From the NCBI GenBank assembly GCA_012523135.1, contig JAAYJD010000142.1, positions 91,294 to 126,985 on the forward strand: a DNA stretch of 35,692 nucleotides, read 5' to 3'. Positions 17,846-25,848 of this stretch are shown one piece after another. Made by a program: the position numbers and the translations under genes. Under the pieces are notes generated by a model, which was not told where the DNA came from, made no database searches, and was given only the letters and a program-made list of their open reading frames with translations. Within the stretch, counting starts at the first letter, position 1, and every line of letters starts with the position of its first letter. The DNA is from Clostridiaceae bacterium (lineage in GTDB: Bacteria > Bacillota > Clostridia > Saccharofermentanales > UBA5734).

Positions 17846-19407
17846 ACACGATGATCGTCACGGTCGCGTTGCCGCCGCAGCACACCCGGGCCGATCTGAC
17901 GCTCGCCGCTGCAAAGCAGGCCCGGCTCGCGCCCGACGCGCTCCAGGAAAAAGATGTCCGTATCCTGCGCCGTTCGCTGGATGCCCGCGATAAGCGGAAG
18001 ATCCATTGGATCTATCGCGTTGCCCTCTATCCTGAACCGCTGCACCTGGGCGGCATAGCCGCGCTCCAGCGGGATCTGCCGCCTGCGGCCGGACCCGCTC
18101 CGGTGGTGATCGGCAGCGGGCCGGCCGGCTTGTTTGCCGCGCTGGACCTGGCCCTGGCCGGCCGCAATCCGGTGGTGCTCGAACGCGGCCGCCCGGTGGC
18201 CGAACGCACCCGGTCGGTCGCGCGTTTCTGGCGCGACGGCGTGCTGGATCCGTCCTCGAATGTTCAGTTCGGCGAAGGCGGGGCTGGGACCTTCTCAGAC
18301 GGCAAGCTGACCACCGGCATCCGCGACAGGCGCTGCCAGGCCGTTCTGGAGGAATTTGTTCTGGCAGGCGCGCCCGATGAGATCCTTTGGCTGGCCAAAC
18401 CCCATGTTGGGACAGACCTGCTGCGCGTGGTTGTTGTCCGTCTGCGCGAGAAAATCGAGTCGCTGGGCGGGCGTTTTTGCTTTTCCTGCTGTTTAACCGG
18501 CCTGACAACGGCGCATGGCCGGCTATCCGGCCTGGTTTACCGCCGCGAGCGGCCCGACGGCAGCACCTGCGAAGAAGCCATCGCCTGCAGCCAGGCAATC
18601 CTGGCGATCGGGCACAGCGCCCGCGACACCATGGCGATGCTGGAGCAGGCCGGCCTGGCGCTGGAACGCAAGCCGTTTTCGATCGGCGTCCGGATTGAAC
18701 ATGATCAGCATCTGCTCGACCAGGCCCAGTACGGACCGGTGGCCGGTCTGCCCCCGGCCGAATACAAGCTGGCCTGCCATCTGGATAACGGGCGCTCCGT
18801 CTACACCTTCTGCATGTGCCCGGGCGGACATGTCATCAACGCCGCGTCAGAACCCGGCACCGTCGTCACCAACGGGATGAGCCTGCACAGCAGGCAGGCG
18901 CCCAACGCCAACAGCGCCCTGCTGGTTTCCGTCACCCCGGACGATTTTCCGGGCCGCGGACCGCTGGCCGGCATGGCGTGGCAGCGGTCCCTGGAGATGA
19001 AGGCCTTCGCGGCCGGCGGACGCACCTACGCGGCGCCGGCCCAGACGGTCGGGTCGTTCCTGGGCAAAGCCGGCCCGGCCTGCGCGCCGCATCCGGTTCA
19101 GCCCAGTTTCCGGCCGGGCGTCAGCTGGGGCGAACTCGGCGAGGTGCTGCCTCCTTTCGTGGCGGCATCCCTGCGCCAGGCCCTGCCGCTGCTCGAGCGC
19201 CGCCTGCACGGCTTTGCCAGTCCCGGTGCGGTTTTGACCGCCGTCGAGACGCGCAGCTCGTCCCCGGTGCGCATAAGCCGGGACGCGATTTACCAGGCGG
19301 ATCTGCCGGGTTTGTTTCCGGCAGGCGAGGGCGCAGGCTATGCCGGCGGCATCATGTCCGCCGCAATCGACGGGCTGCGCTGCGCTGAAGCGCTGCGCCA
19401 AGCCTGA
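17842..19407 (+). CDS. COG2509-type FAD-dependent protein
   Basis: A 521-residue protein. The N-terminal 80 residues form a small alpha/beta part (ILRRSLDARDKRKIHWIYRVAL), followed by the FAD-binding motif VVIGSGPAGLFAALDLA (about 89-105). Family segments include SNVQFGEGGAGTFSDGKLTTGI, FCMCPGGHVINAASEPGTVVTNGMS and, at the end, LFPAGEGAGYAGGIMSAAIDGL. These proteins are widespread, conserved flavoproteins of unknown reaction. The start overlaps the preceding stop (ATGA), so the two flavoproteins are co-translated; an internal ATG at 17851 is an alternative start. A functional link between the two flavoproteins is inference from this coupling only. Confidence 0.85.
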   Translation: MNTMIVTVALPPQHTRADLTLAAAKQARLAPDALQEKDVRILRRSLDARDKRKIHWIYRVALYPEPLHLGGIAALQRDLPPAAGPAPVVIGSGPAGLFAALDLALAGRNPVVLERGRPVAERTRSVARFWRDGVLDPSSNVQFGEGGAGTFSDGKLTTGIRDRRCQAVLEEFVLAGAPDEILWLAKPHVGTDLLRVVVVRLREKIESLGGRFCFSCCLTGLTTAHGRLSGLVYRRERPDGSTCEEAIACSQAILAIGHSARDTMAMLEQAGLALERKPFSIGVRIEHDQHLLDQAQYGPVAGLPPAEYKLACHLDNGRSVYTFCMCPGGHVINAASEPGTVVTNGMSLHSRQAPNANSALLVSVTPDDFPGRGPLAGMAWQRSLEMKAFAAGGRTYAAPAQTVGSFLGKAGPACAPHPVQPSFRPGVSWGELGEVLPPFVAASLRQALPLLERRLHGFASPGAVLTAVETRSSSPVRISRDAIYQADLPGLFPAGEGAGYAGGIMSAAIDGLRCAEALRQA

Positions 19408-19458
19408 TGTTTTGCAATCGCAGTGTAAACCTTGAGATATCGGGCTGTGATTCAGCCG

Positions 19459-19467
19459 TGCTATACT
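19459..19467 (+). promoter_or_regulatory. Extended -10 promoter of the wall protein gene
   Basis: TGCTATACT (TG at 19459-19460, TATACT at 19462-19467) is an extended -10 element 27 bases before the ATG at 19494. No convincing -35 box is present. A small hairpin-forming repeat, GGCTG-N5-CAGCC (19443-19457), abuts it upstream. Confidence 0.6.
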
Positions 19468-19493
19468 AAGAAAAAACGAAAGGGCTTTTAACC

Positions 19494-22400
19494 ATGAAAA
19501 AGCGCTTCCGCATTCTTCTGGCCAGCCTGCTGATCGGTCTGGTACTCCTTCAGACCGTACCGCACAGCACGAAGGCGACCGCGAATCCGACGGCGGTGGG
19601 CCTGACCGAGTTTGTCCTCAAAACCTGGCGGCAAGGCTGGGGCTATGTCTACGGCACCTACGGGCAGCTCATGACCCAGTCCCTGATCGACAGCAAAGCC
19701 CGCCAGTACCCGGCAGCCTTTGCCGAAGTGAAAAGCGACGGGCGGACGGTCTATGCGCATGCCCAGGAATGGATCGGGGTGCGTGCCGCCGACTGCGTCG
19801 GCCTGGCCAAAGCCTACCTCTGGTGGGTCGATGACCGTATCGGGCCCCAATATTCGGCCTCGACGGACGTTTCGGCCAACGGCCTGTTTTATCGCTCCAC
19901 GGTCAGAGGCCCGATGAGCACGATCCCGAACACGCATGGCGTGATGGTCTGGCGCGACGGCCATGTGGGCATTTACGTCGGCAACGACGAAGTGATCGAG
20001 TCGCGCGGGGTTGAATACGGCGTCGTCCGGACCCGGCTCAGCGACCGCAACTGGACCAGCTGGTTTCTCCATCCCAACCTGAAATACAACGCCCAGGGCT
20101 GGACCCAGATCGACGGCAAAACCTTCTACTACCGAAACGGCGCATACCTCACCGGACCGCAGGTGATCGACGGACAAGTCTGCCTGTTCGGCCAGGATGG
20201 TGTGCGGCTGACCGGGTTCCAGGCCGTTGGCGGCCAGCTGCGTTATTACACGGCTGACGGTTCGGTGCTGACCGGCTGGCAGACGATCGACGGCAACCGC
20301 TATTATCTGGATGCGGCGGGCCAGCCGCTGACCGGCCGGCAAACACTGGATAACCAGACGTATTATTTCGGTTCCGCCGGCACACGGCTGACCGGCTGGC
20401 AAACCGACGAAGGGCAAATCCTCTACCTGGATGAGCAGGGACTGGGCCGATCCGGCGCAGTAGCTGTCGATGGCCGCACCGTGATGCTGGACAATTCCGG
20501 TCGCCTGGTGCGCGGCTGGCTCGAAGACGCCTCTGGCTGGCGCTGGTACGCGCCTGACGGTGCGGCGGTGCCGGCCGGCTTGCTGCAGACCGCTGACGGC
20601 GCTTACTGGCTGGACGCGCAAGGCGTGCGCCAGACCGGCTGGCAACAGGTGGATCAGCGCGACGTCTGGTTCGATCCCCAGACCGGCCTGCGCGCGACGG
20701 GCGGCACGCTGATCCCGGACCCGGACCAGGCCGCGGTCGTGGTCCGTCTGCAAGCGGACGGGTCTCGCGCCGATTCCGGCAAACCGGTCCTGCTTGACGG
20801 CCTCTGGCAGCTCTGCGACACGCAAGGGTGCCTGATCAACAGCGAAACCGAACTGGCGGCGGTCAACGCCGGCGGTGAAACCGTGCCGGTGCTGCTGGCC
20901 ATCGGGGGCGAACCCCTGGCGCTGCAGCTGGCCAACCAGGATGCCTTTGCCGTTATCCTGCCAGTGGATGTCGTCGAACAGCCGGCGGGGCCGGCTGTCC
21001 AGGCAACCCTCAGCGGCAGTGCCCCGACTGAAGGCAACTGGATCTCCTTTGACCCGGCCGTGGCCGCGATCGACGCGGTCGGCCAGGTTACACCGGTCGG
21101 TCCCGGGCAGACTTTGGTTGGCTTCCTGGCCGGAAACCAGTACGCGCTGGCCGGCCTGACCGTCCTGCCCGACCCGGCCAGCCTTGCCGCGCCGTCCGAC
21201 CCGGTCCGGCTCTCGCCCGGCAGCGGCCTGGATTATCCGGTCACCGGTCTTATGCCAGCGCTCCGCCCGTTCTACACACTGCGCACATCTGATCCCGAAA
21301 CCGTCGCAATCCGGCCTGACGGCGGCCTGGCCGCACATCAGCCCGGGCAGGCGACCCTGACCTTGCTGCGTGAGGACAGGGAAGTCCTGTCCTGTACCGC
21401 GACGGTCGCCTGGCCCGCAATCGGGCTGACGGCGGACCGCGATGTCCTTCACCTGGCGCTGGGCGAATCCCGCCAGGCTCCGGTCGGCGTGCTGCCTCAA
21501 GAGGTATCGGCCGGCCTGACGTACAGCAGCAGCCAGCCGCTGGTCGCCTCCGTGAACGAAGACGGCCAGATCAAAGGCCTGACCACCGGCGAAACGACCA
21601 TCACCGCGCAAAGCGGCAGCCTGACCCGGACGCTTCGGGTCAGCGTCAGCGGCACTTTGCCGACACTTGGCCGCGGGACCAGCGGTGAAGCGGTCCTGCG
21701 CCTGGAGGAATCGCTGGCCCGACTGGGCTACCTGCCGGAAGCGCCGGACAGCCAGATGGGTCCGCTCGACGAATATGCGGTGCGCTGCCTGCAAGTCAGC
21801 CTCAAGTTAAAGCCGACCGGCCAGGCCGACCACGCCCTGCAGCAGCTGCTGTATGACGGGACGGCGCCGGCGGCCGCACCGGCCCAGGTAGCCGGAACGC
21901 TGCGCGCCGGAGACCAGGGCGGGCAAGTCCTGGTCCTGCAGCAGCGCCTGGTCGACCTGCATGTCCAGAAAACAGTCGCGGACGGCATCTGGAATGCACA
22001 CACCACCCAGGCCATGATGACACTGCAGTTGCTCAACGGCCTGGAGCCGAACGGCATCGCCGGCACCGACGAGATCCGCCTCGTGTTCAGCGCCGGCGTC
22101 ATTCCGGGACGTGACGCGCTGCAGTTGGAGGATACCGGCCACGAGGTCGTTCTGCTGCAGGAACGCCTGCAGAGCCTGGGTTATTACGGCGGACCTGTCG
22201 ACGGACGCTTCTCGAGCGCTGTGGAAAAGGCAGTCAGCCAGTTTCAGGTCCGCTGCGGGCTGACCGATGACGGCGTCGCCGGACCGACAACCCAAAAACG
22301 CCTTTTCGGCGCGGACGCGCCGGTCGCGCCGGGCACATCGCCGGCGCCTGTTACACCCGCTCCGACGGTCACACCGGTGCCAGCACCCGCGGACGACACC

Positions 22401-23720
22401 ATCGCCAGGGGCAGTCCGGCCGAACAGGTCACCGCTCTCGAGGCCAGACTCGTCGCCCTCGGTTACCACTATGCGCTGCCGGACGCGTCGTTCGATGATT
22501 TGACGGACGTCTCGGTGCGCAACTTCCAGGTGCGCGCCGCCTTGCCCGTGACCGGACTTGCCGACCTGGAGACCCAGAAACGGCTGGTTTCTTCTGCTGC
22601 GCCGCGTTCTGCGACCTCGTACCGCTACGGCAGCAGCGGCGACAACGTGCGCCGGATCCAGCAGCGCCTGATCGATCTCAAGATTCTGTATGACATCGTC
22701 GACGGGAAATTCGGCCCGAAGACAGAAGCGGCTGTCAAAACCTACCAGCGCAGCGTCGGGCTGGCTGTCGATGGTTCAGTCGGCCCGCTGACCGCCGCCA
22801 GACTGTTCCAGTCCCCGGTACCGGTCGCGCCGCTCAACCCTGGTGCCGCCGCGCCAACGCCGACACCGACGCCGACCCCGACCCCGACACCCGCCCCGAC
22901 GCCAACCGCCGCACCTACGCCTACGCCTACGCCTACGCCGACCCCGACGCCGACCCCGGCACCCGCCGCTCCGGACGTTCTGAGCCGGGGCAGCAGCGGT
23001 GGATCGGTCGCCGCGCTGGAGAGCCGCCTGGTGGCGCTCGGTTACCACTATGCGCTGCCCGACACGGCCTACGACAGCGTGACCGAAGCAGCGGTCGCCA
23101 GCTTCCAGGCCCGTGCCGGTTTGCCGAAAAATGGCGTGGCCGACCTGGCGACGCAAAGCCGCCTGCTGGCGGCAACGGCGCCCCGTTCCGCGCAATCCTA
23201 CCGCTATGGCAGCCACGGGGACGACGTGCGTCGCATTCAACAGCGCCTGATCGATCTCAAGTTTCTGAACGATGCCGCCGATGGCCGGTTTGGACCGAAG
23301 ACAGAAGCCGCCGTCAAGGCTTACCAGAAAAACGGCGGTTTGAGCAGCGATGGCATCGTCGGACCGCGTACCGTGGCCAAACTGTTCTATGCCCCGGTCC
23401 AGGCGGTGCTGCCCGACCCGGGCACCGGTTCGCCGTCAACGCCAGCCCCGACGCCAGATCCGCAGCCGCAGCCAGGCCAACTGACCCCGCCTGTCCTGAA
23501 CGGCAGCCTGCGGCGCGGCAGCACCGGCGAAGCAGTTCGCCAGGTCCAGCTCAGGCTGGCTGAACTGCATTATCCGGTCGGTTCAGCAGATGGTAAATTC
23601 GGGCCGATGACCGAACAGGCTGTCCGGCTCTTCCAGCGCAAGGCCAGGATCACGGTCGACGGCATCGTCGGACCGCAAACCATCCAGGTGCTTTACAGCA
23701 CAGCGGCGCCCGTTTACTAG
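19494..23720 (+). CDS. Secreted modular cell-wall protein: NlpC/P60-like, choline-binding-type repeats, Ig-like and peptidoglycan-binding domains
   Basis: The 1408-residue exported protein starts with a Sec signal peptide (basic MKKRFR, hydrophobic core, likely cleavage after ATA near residue 30). Residues about 35-195 form an NlpC/P60-like cysteine peptidase-like domain with candidate nucleophile Cys101 (RAADCVGLAK) and His157 (WRDGHVGIYVG). Residues 200-404 are tandem choline-binding-type wall repeats (for example TGWQTIDGNRYYLDAAGQPL). Residues about 480-722 look like bacterial Ig-like (Big2-type) domains. From 723 to the end come eight peptidoglycan-binding type 1 domains (RxGSxGxxVxxLQxRL...G..DGxFGPxTExAVxxFQ), separated by Pro-Thr linkers. 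It probably remodels or holds onto peptidoglycan outside the cell. No sortase motif or C-terminal membrane anchor is present. The ATG follows GAAAGGG. It has its own promoter and converges with the ABC-F gene. Confidence 0.88.
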   Translation: MKKRFRILLASLLIGLVLLQTVPHSTKATANPTAVGLTEFVLKTWRQGWGYVYGTYGQLMTQSLIDSKARQYPAAFAEVKSDGRTVYAHAQEWIGVRAADCVGLAKAYLWWVDDRIGPQYSASTDVSANGLFYRSTVRGPMSTIPNTHGVMVWRDGHVGIYVGNDEVIESRGVEYGVVRTRLSDRNWTSWFLHPNLKYNAQGWTQIDGKTFYYRNGAYLTGPQVIDGQVCLFGQDGVRLTGFQAVGGQLRYYTADGSVLTGWQTIDGNRYYLDAAGQPLTGRQTLDNQTYYFGSAGTRLTGWQTDEGQILYLDEQGLGRSGAVAVDGRTVMLDNSGRLVRGWLEDASGWRWYAPDGAAVPAGLLQTADGAYWLDAQGVRQTGWQQVDQRDVWFDPQTGLRATGGTLIPDPDQAAVVVRLQADGSRADSGKPVLLDGLWQLCDTQGCLINSETELAAVNAGGETVPVLLAIGGEPLALQLANQDAFAVILPVDVVEQPAGPAVQATLSGSAPTEGNWISFDPAVAAIDAVGQVTPVGPGQTLVGFLAGNQYALAGLTVLPDPASLAAPSDPVRLSPGSGLDYPVTGLMPALRPFYTLRTSDPETVAIRPDGGLAAHQPGQATLTLLREDREVLSCTATVAWPAIGLTADRDVLHLALGESRQAPVGVLPQEVSAGLTYSSSQPLVASVNEDGQIKGLTTGETTITAQSGSLTRTLRVSVSGTLPTLGRGTSGEAVLRLEESLARLGYLPEAPDSQMGPLDEYAVRCLQVSLKLKPTGQADHALQQLLYDGTAPAAAPAQVAGTLRAGDQGGQVLVLQQRLVDLHVQKTVADGIWNAHTTQAMMTLQLLNGLEPNGIAGTDEIRLVFSAGVIPGRDALQLEDTGHEVVLLQERLQSLGYYGGPVDGRFSSAVEKAVSQFQVRCGLTDDGVAGPTTQKRLFGADAPVAPGTSPAPVTPAPTVTPVPAPADDTIARGSPAEQVTALEARLVALGYHYALPDASFDDLTDVSVRNFQVRAALPVTGLADLETQKRLVSSAAPRSATSYRYGSSGDNVRRIQQRLIDLKILYDIVDGKFGPKTEAAVKTYQRSVGLAVDGSVGPLTAARLFQSPVPVAPLNPGAAAPTPTPTPTPTPTPAPTPTAAPTPTPTPTPTPTPTPAPAAPDVLSRGSSGGSVAALESRLVALGYHYALPDTAYDSVTEAAVASFQARAGLPKNGVADLATQSRLLAATAPRSAQSYRYGSHGDDVRRIQQRLIDLKFLNDAADGRFGPKTEAAVKAYQKNGGLSSDGIVGPRTVAKLFYAPVQAVLPDPGTGSPSTPAPTPDPQPQPGQLTPPVLNGSLRRGSTGEAVRQVQLRLAELHYPVGSADGKFGPMTEQAVRLFQRKARITVDGIVGPQTIQVLYSTAAPVY
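22398..23424 (+). repeat. Duplicated pair of peptidoglycan-binding domains within the wall protein gene
   Basis: Two copies of a two-domain module, about 440 bases each, lie at roughly 22398-22845 and 22977-23424 with an exact offset of 579 bases (193 codons). Landmarks repeat at DNA level: GGTTACCACTATGCGCTGCC at 22461 and 23040, and CAGCGCCTGATCGATCTCAA at 22662 and 23241. The Pro-Thr linker lies between them. This indicates a fairly recent in-frame duplication. Confidence 0.85.
22848..22972 (+). repeat. Pro-Thr low-complexity repeat tract
   Basis: A run of CCN-ACN codons encodes an Ala-Pro-Thr-Pro linker of about 40 residues, in which ACGCCG, ACGCCT, ACACCG and ACCCCG units alternate. It is a flexible spacer in the wall protein and is prone to length change by slippage. 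The unit is six bases, so the frame survives changes in copy number. Confidence 0.8.
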
Positions 23721-23736
23721 CACGTTGATTTTCCGG

Positions 23737-25668
23737 TCAGCCGGGTTCATCCTCGCTGACCGGCTCTTCGGAAGCCAGGCGGAGATAGGCCTGGTACTTG
23801 CGCTCCAGGTCCTCGAGCAAGCCGGCATAGGCCTCATAGGCATCTGGGCCTGTTTCGGCGCTGAAGGCGGCTTCCAATTCAGCCTTTTTGGTTTCGCTCA
23901 GCTCGATTTCGTTTTCCAGGGCCCGCAGCTGTTCCTTGCGCAGAGCCGTTTCCCGCCGCTCCTGGGCCCGGTTGAACCGCCGCCTGGCCGCGCTGCTGTC
24001 CGGCTGCCGGTCTGGGGCAGGCGCAGGGGGGCGCTCTTGCGATTCAGCCACCCGGGCCGCCTGGCGGTAAGCCTCGAAGCTGTCAAAGGGCAGTACGCGG
24101 CTGCCGATGAAACCCAGGACCAGGCTGCAGCAGCGCTCGATGAACATGCGGTCGTGGCTGACGGCTAAAATGGCGCCGTTGAAGCTGAGCAAGGCCTTTT
24201 CCAGGACTTCGCGCGAGTAGATGTCCAGGTGGTTGGTCGGTTCGTCCAGAAACAGGATGTTCGGCTCCTCCAGCAGCAGGCAGGCCAGGTACAGGCGCGA
24301 CCGTTCGCCTCCGCTCAGCACCTGGAGCTGCTTGTAGACATGCGTGTCCCTGAAACCGTAGCGGGCCAGCAAATCGCGGCCCTGGGCCTCCGACAGCGTA
24401 GCGCGGGACAGCAGTTCGTCCAGGACCGTCCTGCTCTCGTCGGCAAAAATGACATGCTGACCCAGCGTACCGACCGACATCTGGGCCGCCAGCCTGACCC
24501 GTCCCTCCGCCGCGGTCATCTCGCCCCGGAGCAGGTTGAGCAGGGTGGTCTTGCCGCATCCGTTGGGACCGCACAGGCAGGCCTTGGCGCGCGCGCGCAA
24601 AACGAAAGAGACGTCATGGAAGAGCAGCCCCTGCCCGTAGCCGCCGGCCAGACCGATGGTTTCCAGCAAGATGCGGTCGGGGTCCCCGGTGGTCAGGCCG
24701 GGCACAAACTGGAAGCTCAGCTTCTGGCTGGCGCTATGCGCGCGCCCGATCGTTTCCTCAAGCTGGGTTGACAGGCGCGCGACGACCTTTTCGCGGGCGT
24801 GGTACTGGGACATGTTGCGGTGCGACAGCATGGTCTGGGTGACTTCCTGCTGGCGTTCCAGCTCGCGGGCAATCTTCTTGATCTCCCGCTCCAATGTCAC
24901 GGCTTCCGCTTCCGACTGCGCCACAAAGCGGCTGTAATTGCCCGGCCGGATGCGCAGCCGGCCCGCGTCAAGTTCGGCGACAGCCGTGGCGGTGCGGTCG
25001 ATGAAGGTCCGGTCATGCGAGACCAGCAGGACAGAGCCGCGAAAACGGGTCAGGTACTGCTCCAGCCATTCCAGCGCGTCGAGGTCAAGATGGTTGGTCG
25101 GTTCATCGAGCAGCAGCAGATCGGGGTTGCGGATGATCAGGCGGGCCAGGGCCACCCGCATGCGTTCCCCGCCTGACAAGGTGGCCAGCGGCCGGGACAG
25201 GACGTCGCCGGTCAAGCCGAGTCCGGCCAGCGCTTCTTCCATAAGATGGCGATGCTGATAGCCGCCCAGCGCCTCGTAGCGCGCGGTCAAATCGGCGTAG
25301 CGGGTCAGGACCGCCTGCAGCGGTCCGGCCTGTGCAGCGTCCTGCCCGAGCGTTTCCAGCTCCAGCTCGGTCTGGCGCATGGCCGATTCCAGCTGGCGGA
25401 TCTCCGGACTCGTCCAGGACGCATCTTCCGGCGCGTCGGCAGGCAGCTGCTGCGGCAAATAGCCCCGGATGGTCTGGGAGGCGACGACGATCTGGCCGCC
25501 GTCCGGTTTTTCCAGGCCCATGATCAGGCGCAGCAGCGTCGTCTTGCCCGCACCGTTGCTGCCGAGCAGGCACAGCCGTTCGCCCCGGTCCAGCTGGAAC
25601 GAGATGTCCTGTAAAACCGGATGTCCGAAATAATGCTTCTGAACGGCCTGGACGGCGATCAAGCTCAT
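23737..25668 (-). CDS. ABC-F family ATPase
   Basis: The 643-residue soluble protein has two ABC domains and no membrane segment, as in ribosome-acting ABC-F factors such as EttA, Uup and the antibiotic-resistance types. Domain one has GSNGAGKTT (36-44), LSGGERMR and LLLLDEPTNHLD; domain two has GPNGCGKTT, LSGGERSR and ILFLDEPTNHLD. Between them is the charged interdomain linker (about 240-310, FVAQSEAEAVTLEREIKKIARELERQ) that reaches into the ribosome. A C-terminal coiled coil follows after a Pro-rich hinge, as in Uup/YdiF-type members. The ATG at 25668 is preceded by GGAGG; the longer frame to 25782 crosses the promoter and was rejected. Whether it gives drug resistance or general translation rescue is not decidable here. 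Confidence 0.92.
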   Translation of the reverse strand: MSLIAVQAVQKHYFGHPVLQDISFQLDRGERLCLLGSNGAGKTTLLRLIMGLEKPDGGQIVVASQTIRGYLPQQLPADAPEDASWTSPEIRQLESAMRQTELELETLGQDAAQAGPLQAVLTRYADLTARYEALGGYQHRHLMEEALAGLGLTGDVLSRPLATLSGGERMRVALARLIIRNPDLLLLDEPTNHLDLDALEWLEQYLTRFRGSVLLVSHDRTFIDRTATAVAELDAGRLRIRPGNYSRFVAQSEAEAVTLEREIKKIARELERQQEVTQTMLSHRNMSQYHAREKVVARLSTQLEETIGRAHSASQKLSFQFVPGLTTGDPDRILLETIGLAGGYGQGLLFHDVSFVLRARAKACLCGPNGCGKTTLLNLLRGEMTAAEGRVRLAAQMSVGTLGQHVIFADESRTVLDELLSRATLSEAQGRDLLARYGFRDTHVYKQLQVLSGGERSRLYLACLLLEEPNILFLDEPTNHLDIYSREVLEKALLSFNGAILAVSHDRMFIERCCSLVLGFIGSRVLPFDSFEAYRQAARVAESQERPPAPAPDRQPDSSAARRRFNRAQERRETALRKEQLRALENEIELSETKKAELEAAFSAETGPDAYEAYAGLLEDLERKYQAYLRLASEEPVSEDEPG

Positions 25669-25703
25669 GGGTTCCTCCGTGATTGGTCGGTAAACGCGAA
25701 GAC

Positions 25704-25733
25704 AGTATAGCATAACCGCCCAAAGCCTGTCAG
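25704..25733 (-). promoter_or_regulatory. Promoter of the ABC-F gene
   Basis: On the minus strand, CTGACA (25733-25728) and TATACT (25709-25704) are separated by 18 bases, with the extended -10 TG at 25712-25711. The predicted start is near 25697, giving a short leader of about 30 bases. That leaves no space for the upstream-ORF attenuator seen in some resistance-type ABC-F genes. Confidence 0.65.
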
Positions 25734-25773
25734 GTTCAGCATAAAGCGTGAAGAAAAAGGGTGCGGATCGCGC

Positions 25774-25802
25774 TTGTCGCAACAGCGCGGAGCGCGTATG
25801 CT
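25774..25802 (+). promoter_or_regulatory. Putative promoter of the cimA-leuCDB-ilvDB operon
   Basis: TTGTCG (25774-25779), a 17-base spacer and TATGCT (25797-25802) give a moderate sigma-A match about 47 bases before the cimA start. TGGTACCAT follows at 25802-25810; a near-identical motif lies at a similar distance before ilvN. The leader is too short for a T-box or a leader-peptide attenuator. Confidence 0.45.
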
Positions 25803-25848
25803 GGTACCATAGCGCAAAAATGCTGCGCGTAAATGCGAGGTGGCGGAC

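Noticed and set aside
19488-21794. Long minus-strand open frame (768 codons) opposite the wall protein gene
   Set aside because: It is a shadow frame caused by high GC content: no recognisable domain, His/Arg/Gln-rich composition, and no start signals. The plus-strand frame has clear signal peptide and domain motifs.
22848-22972. Short repeats that might be mistaken for a CRISPR or tandem DNA element
   Set aside because: The six-base units encode a continuous Pro-Thr linker in frame, with no spacers; it is coding low-complexity sequence.
25669-25782. N-terminal extension of the ABC-F protein
   Set aside because: The extension crosses the -10 and -35 boxes, lacks ABC-F sequence and has no ribosome binding site; the start at 25668 has GGAGG upstream.
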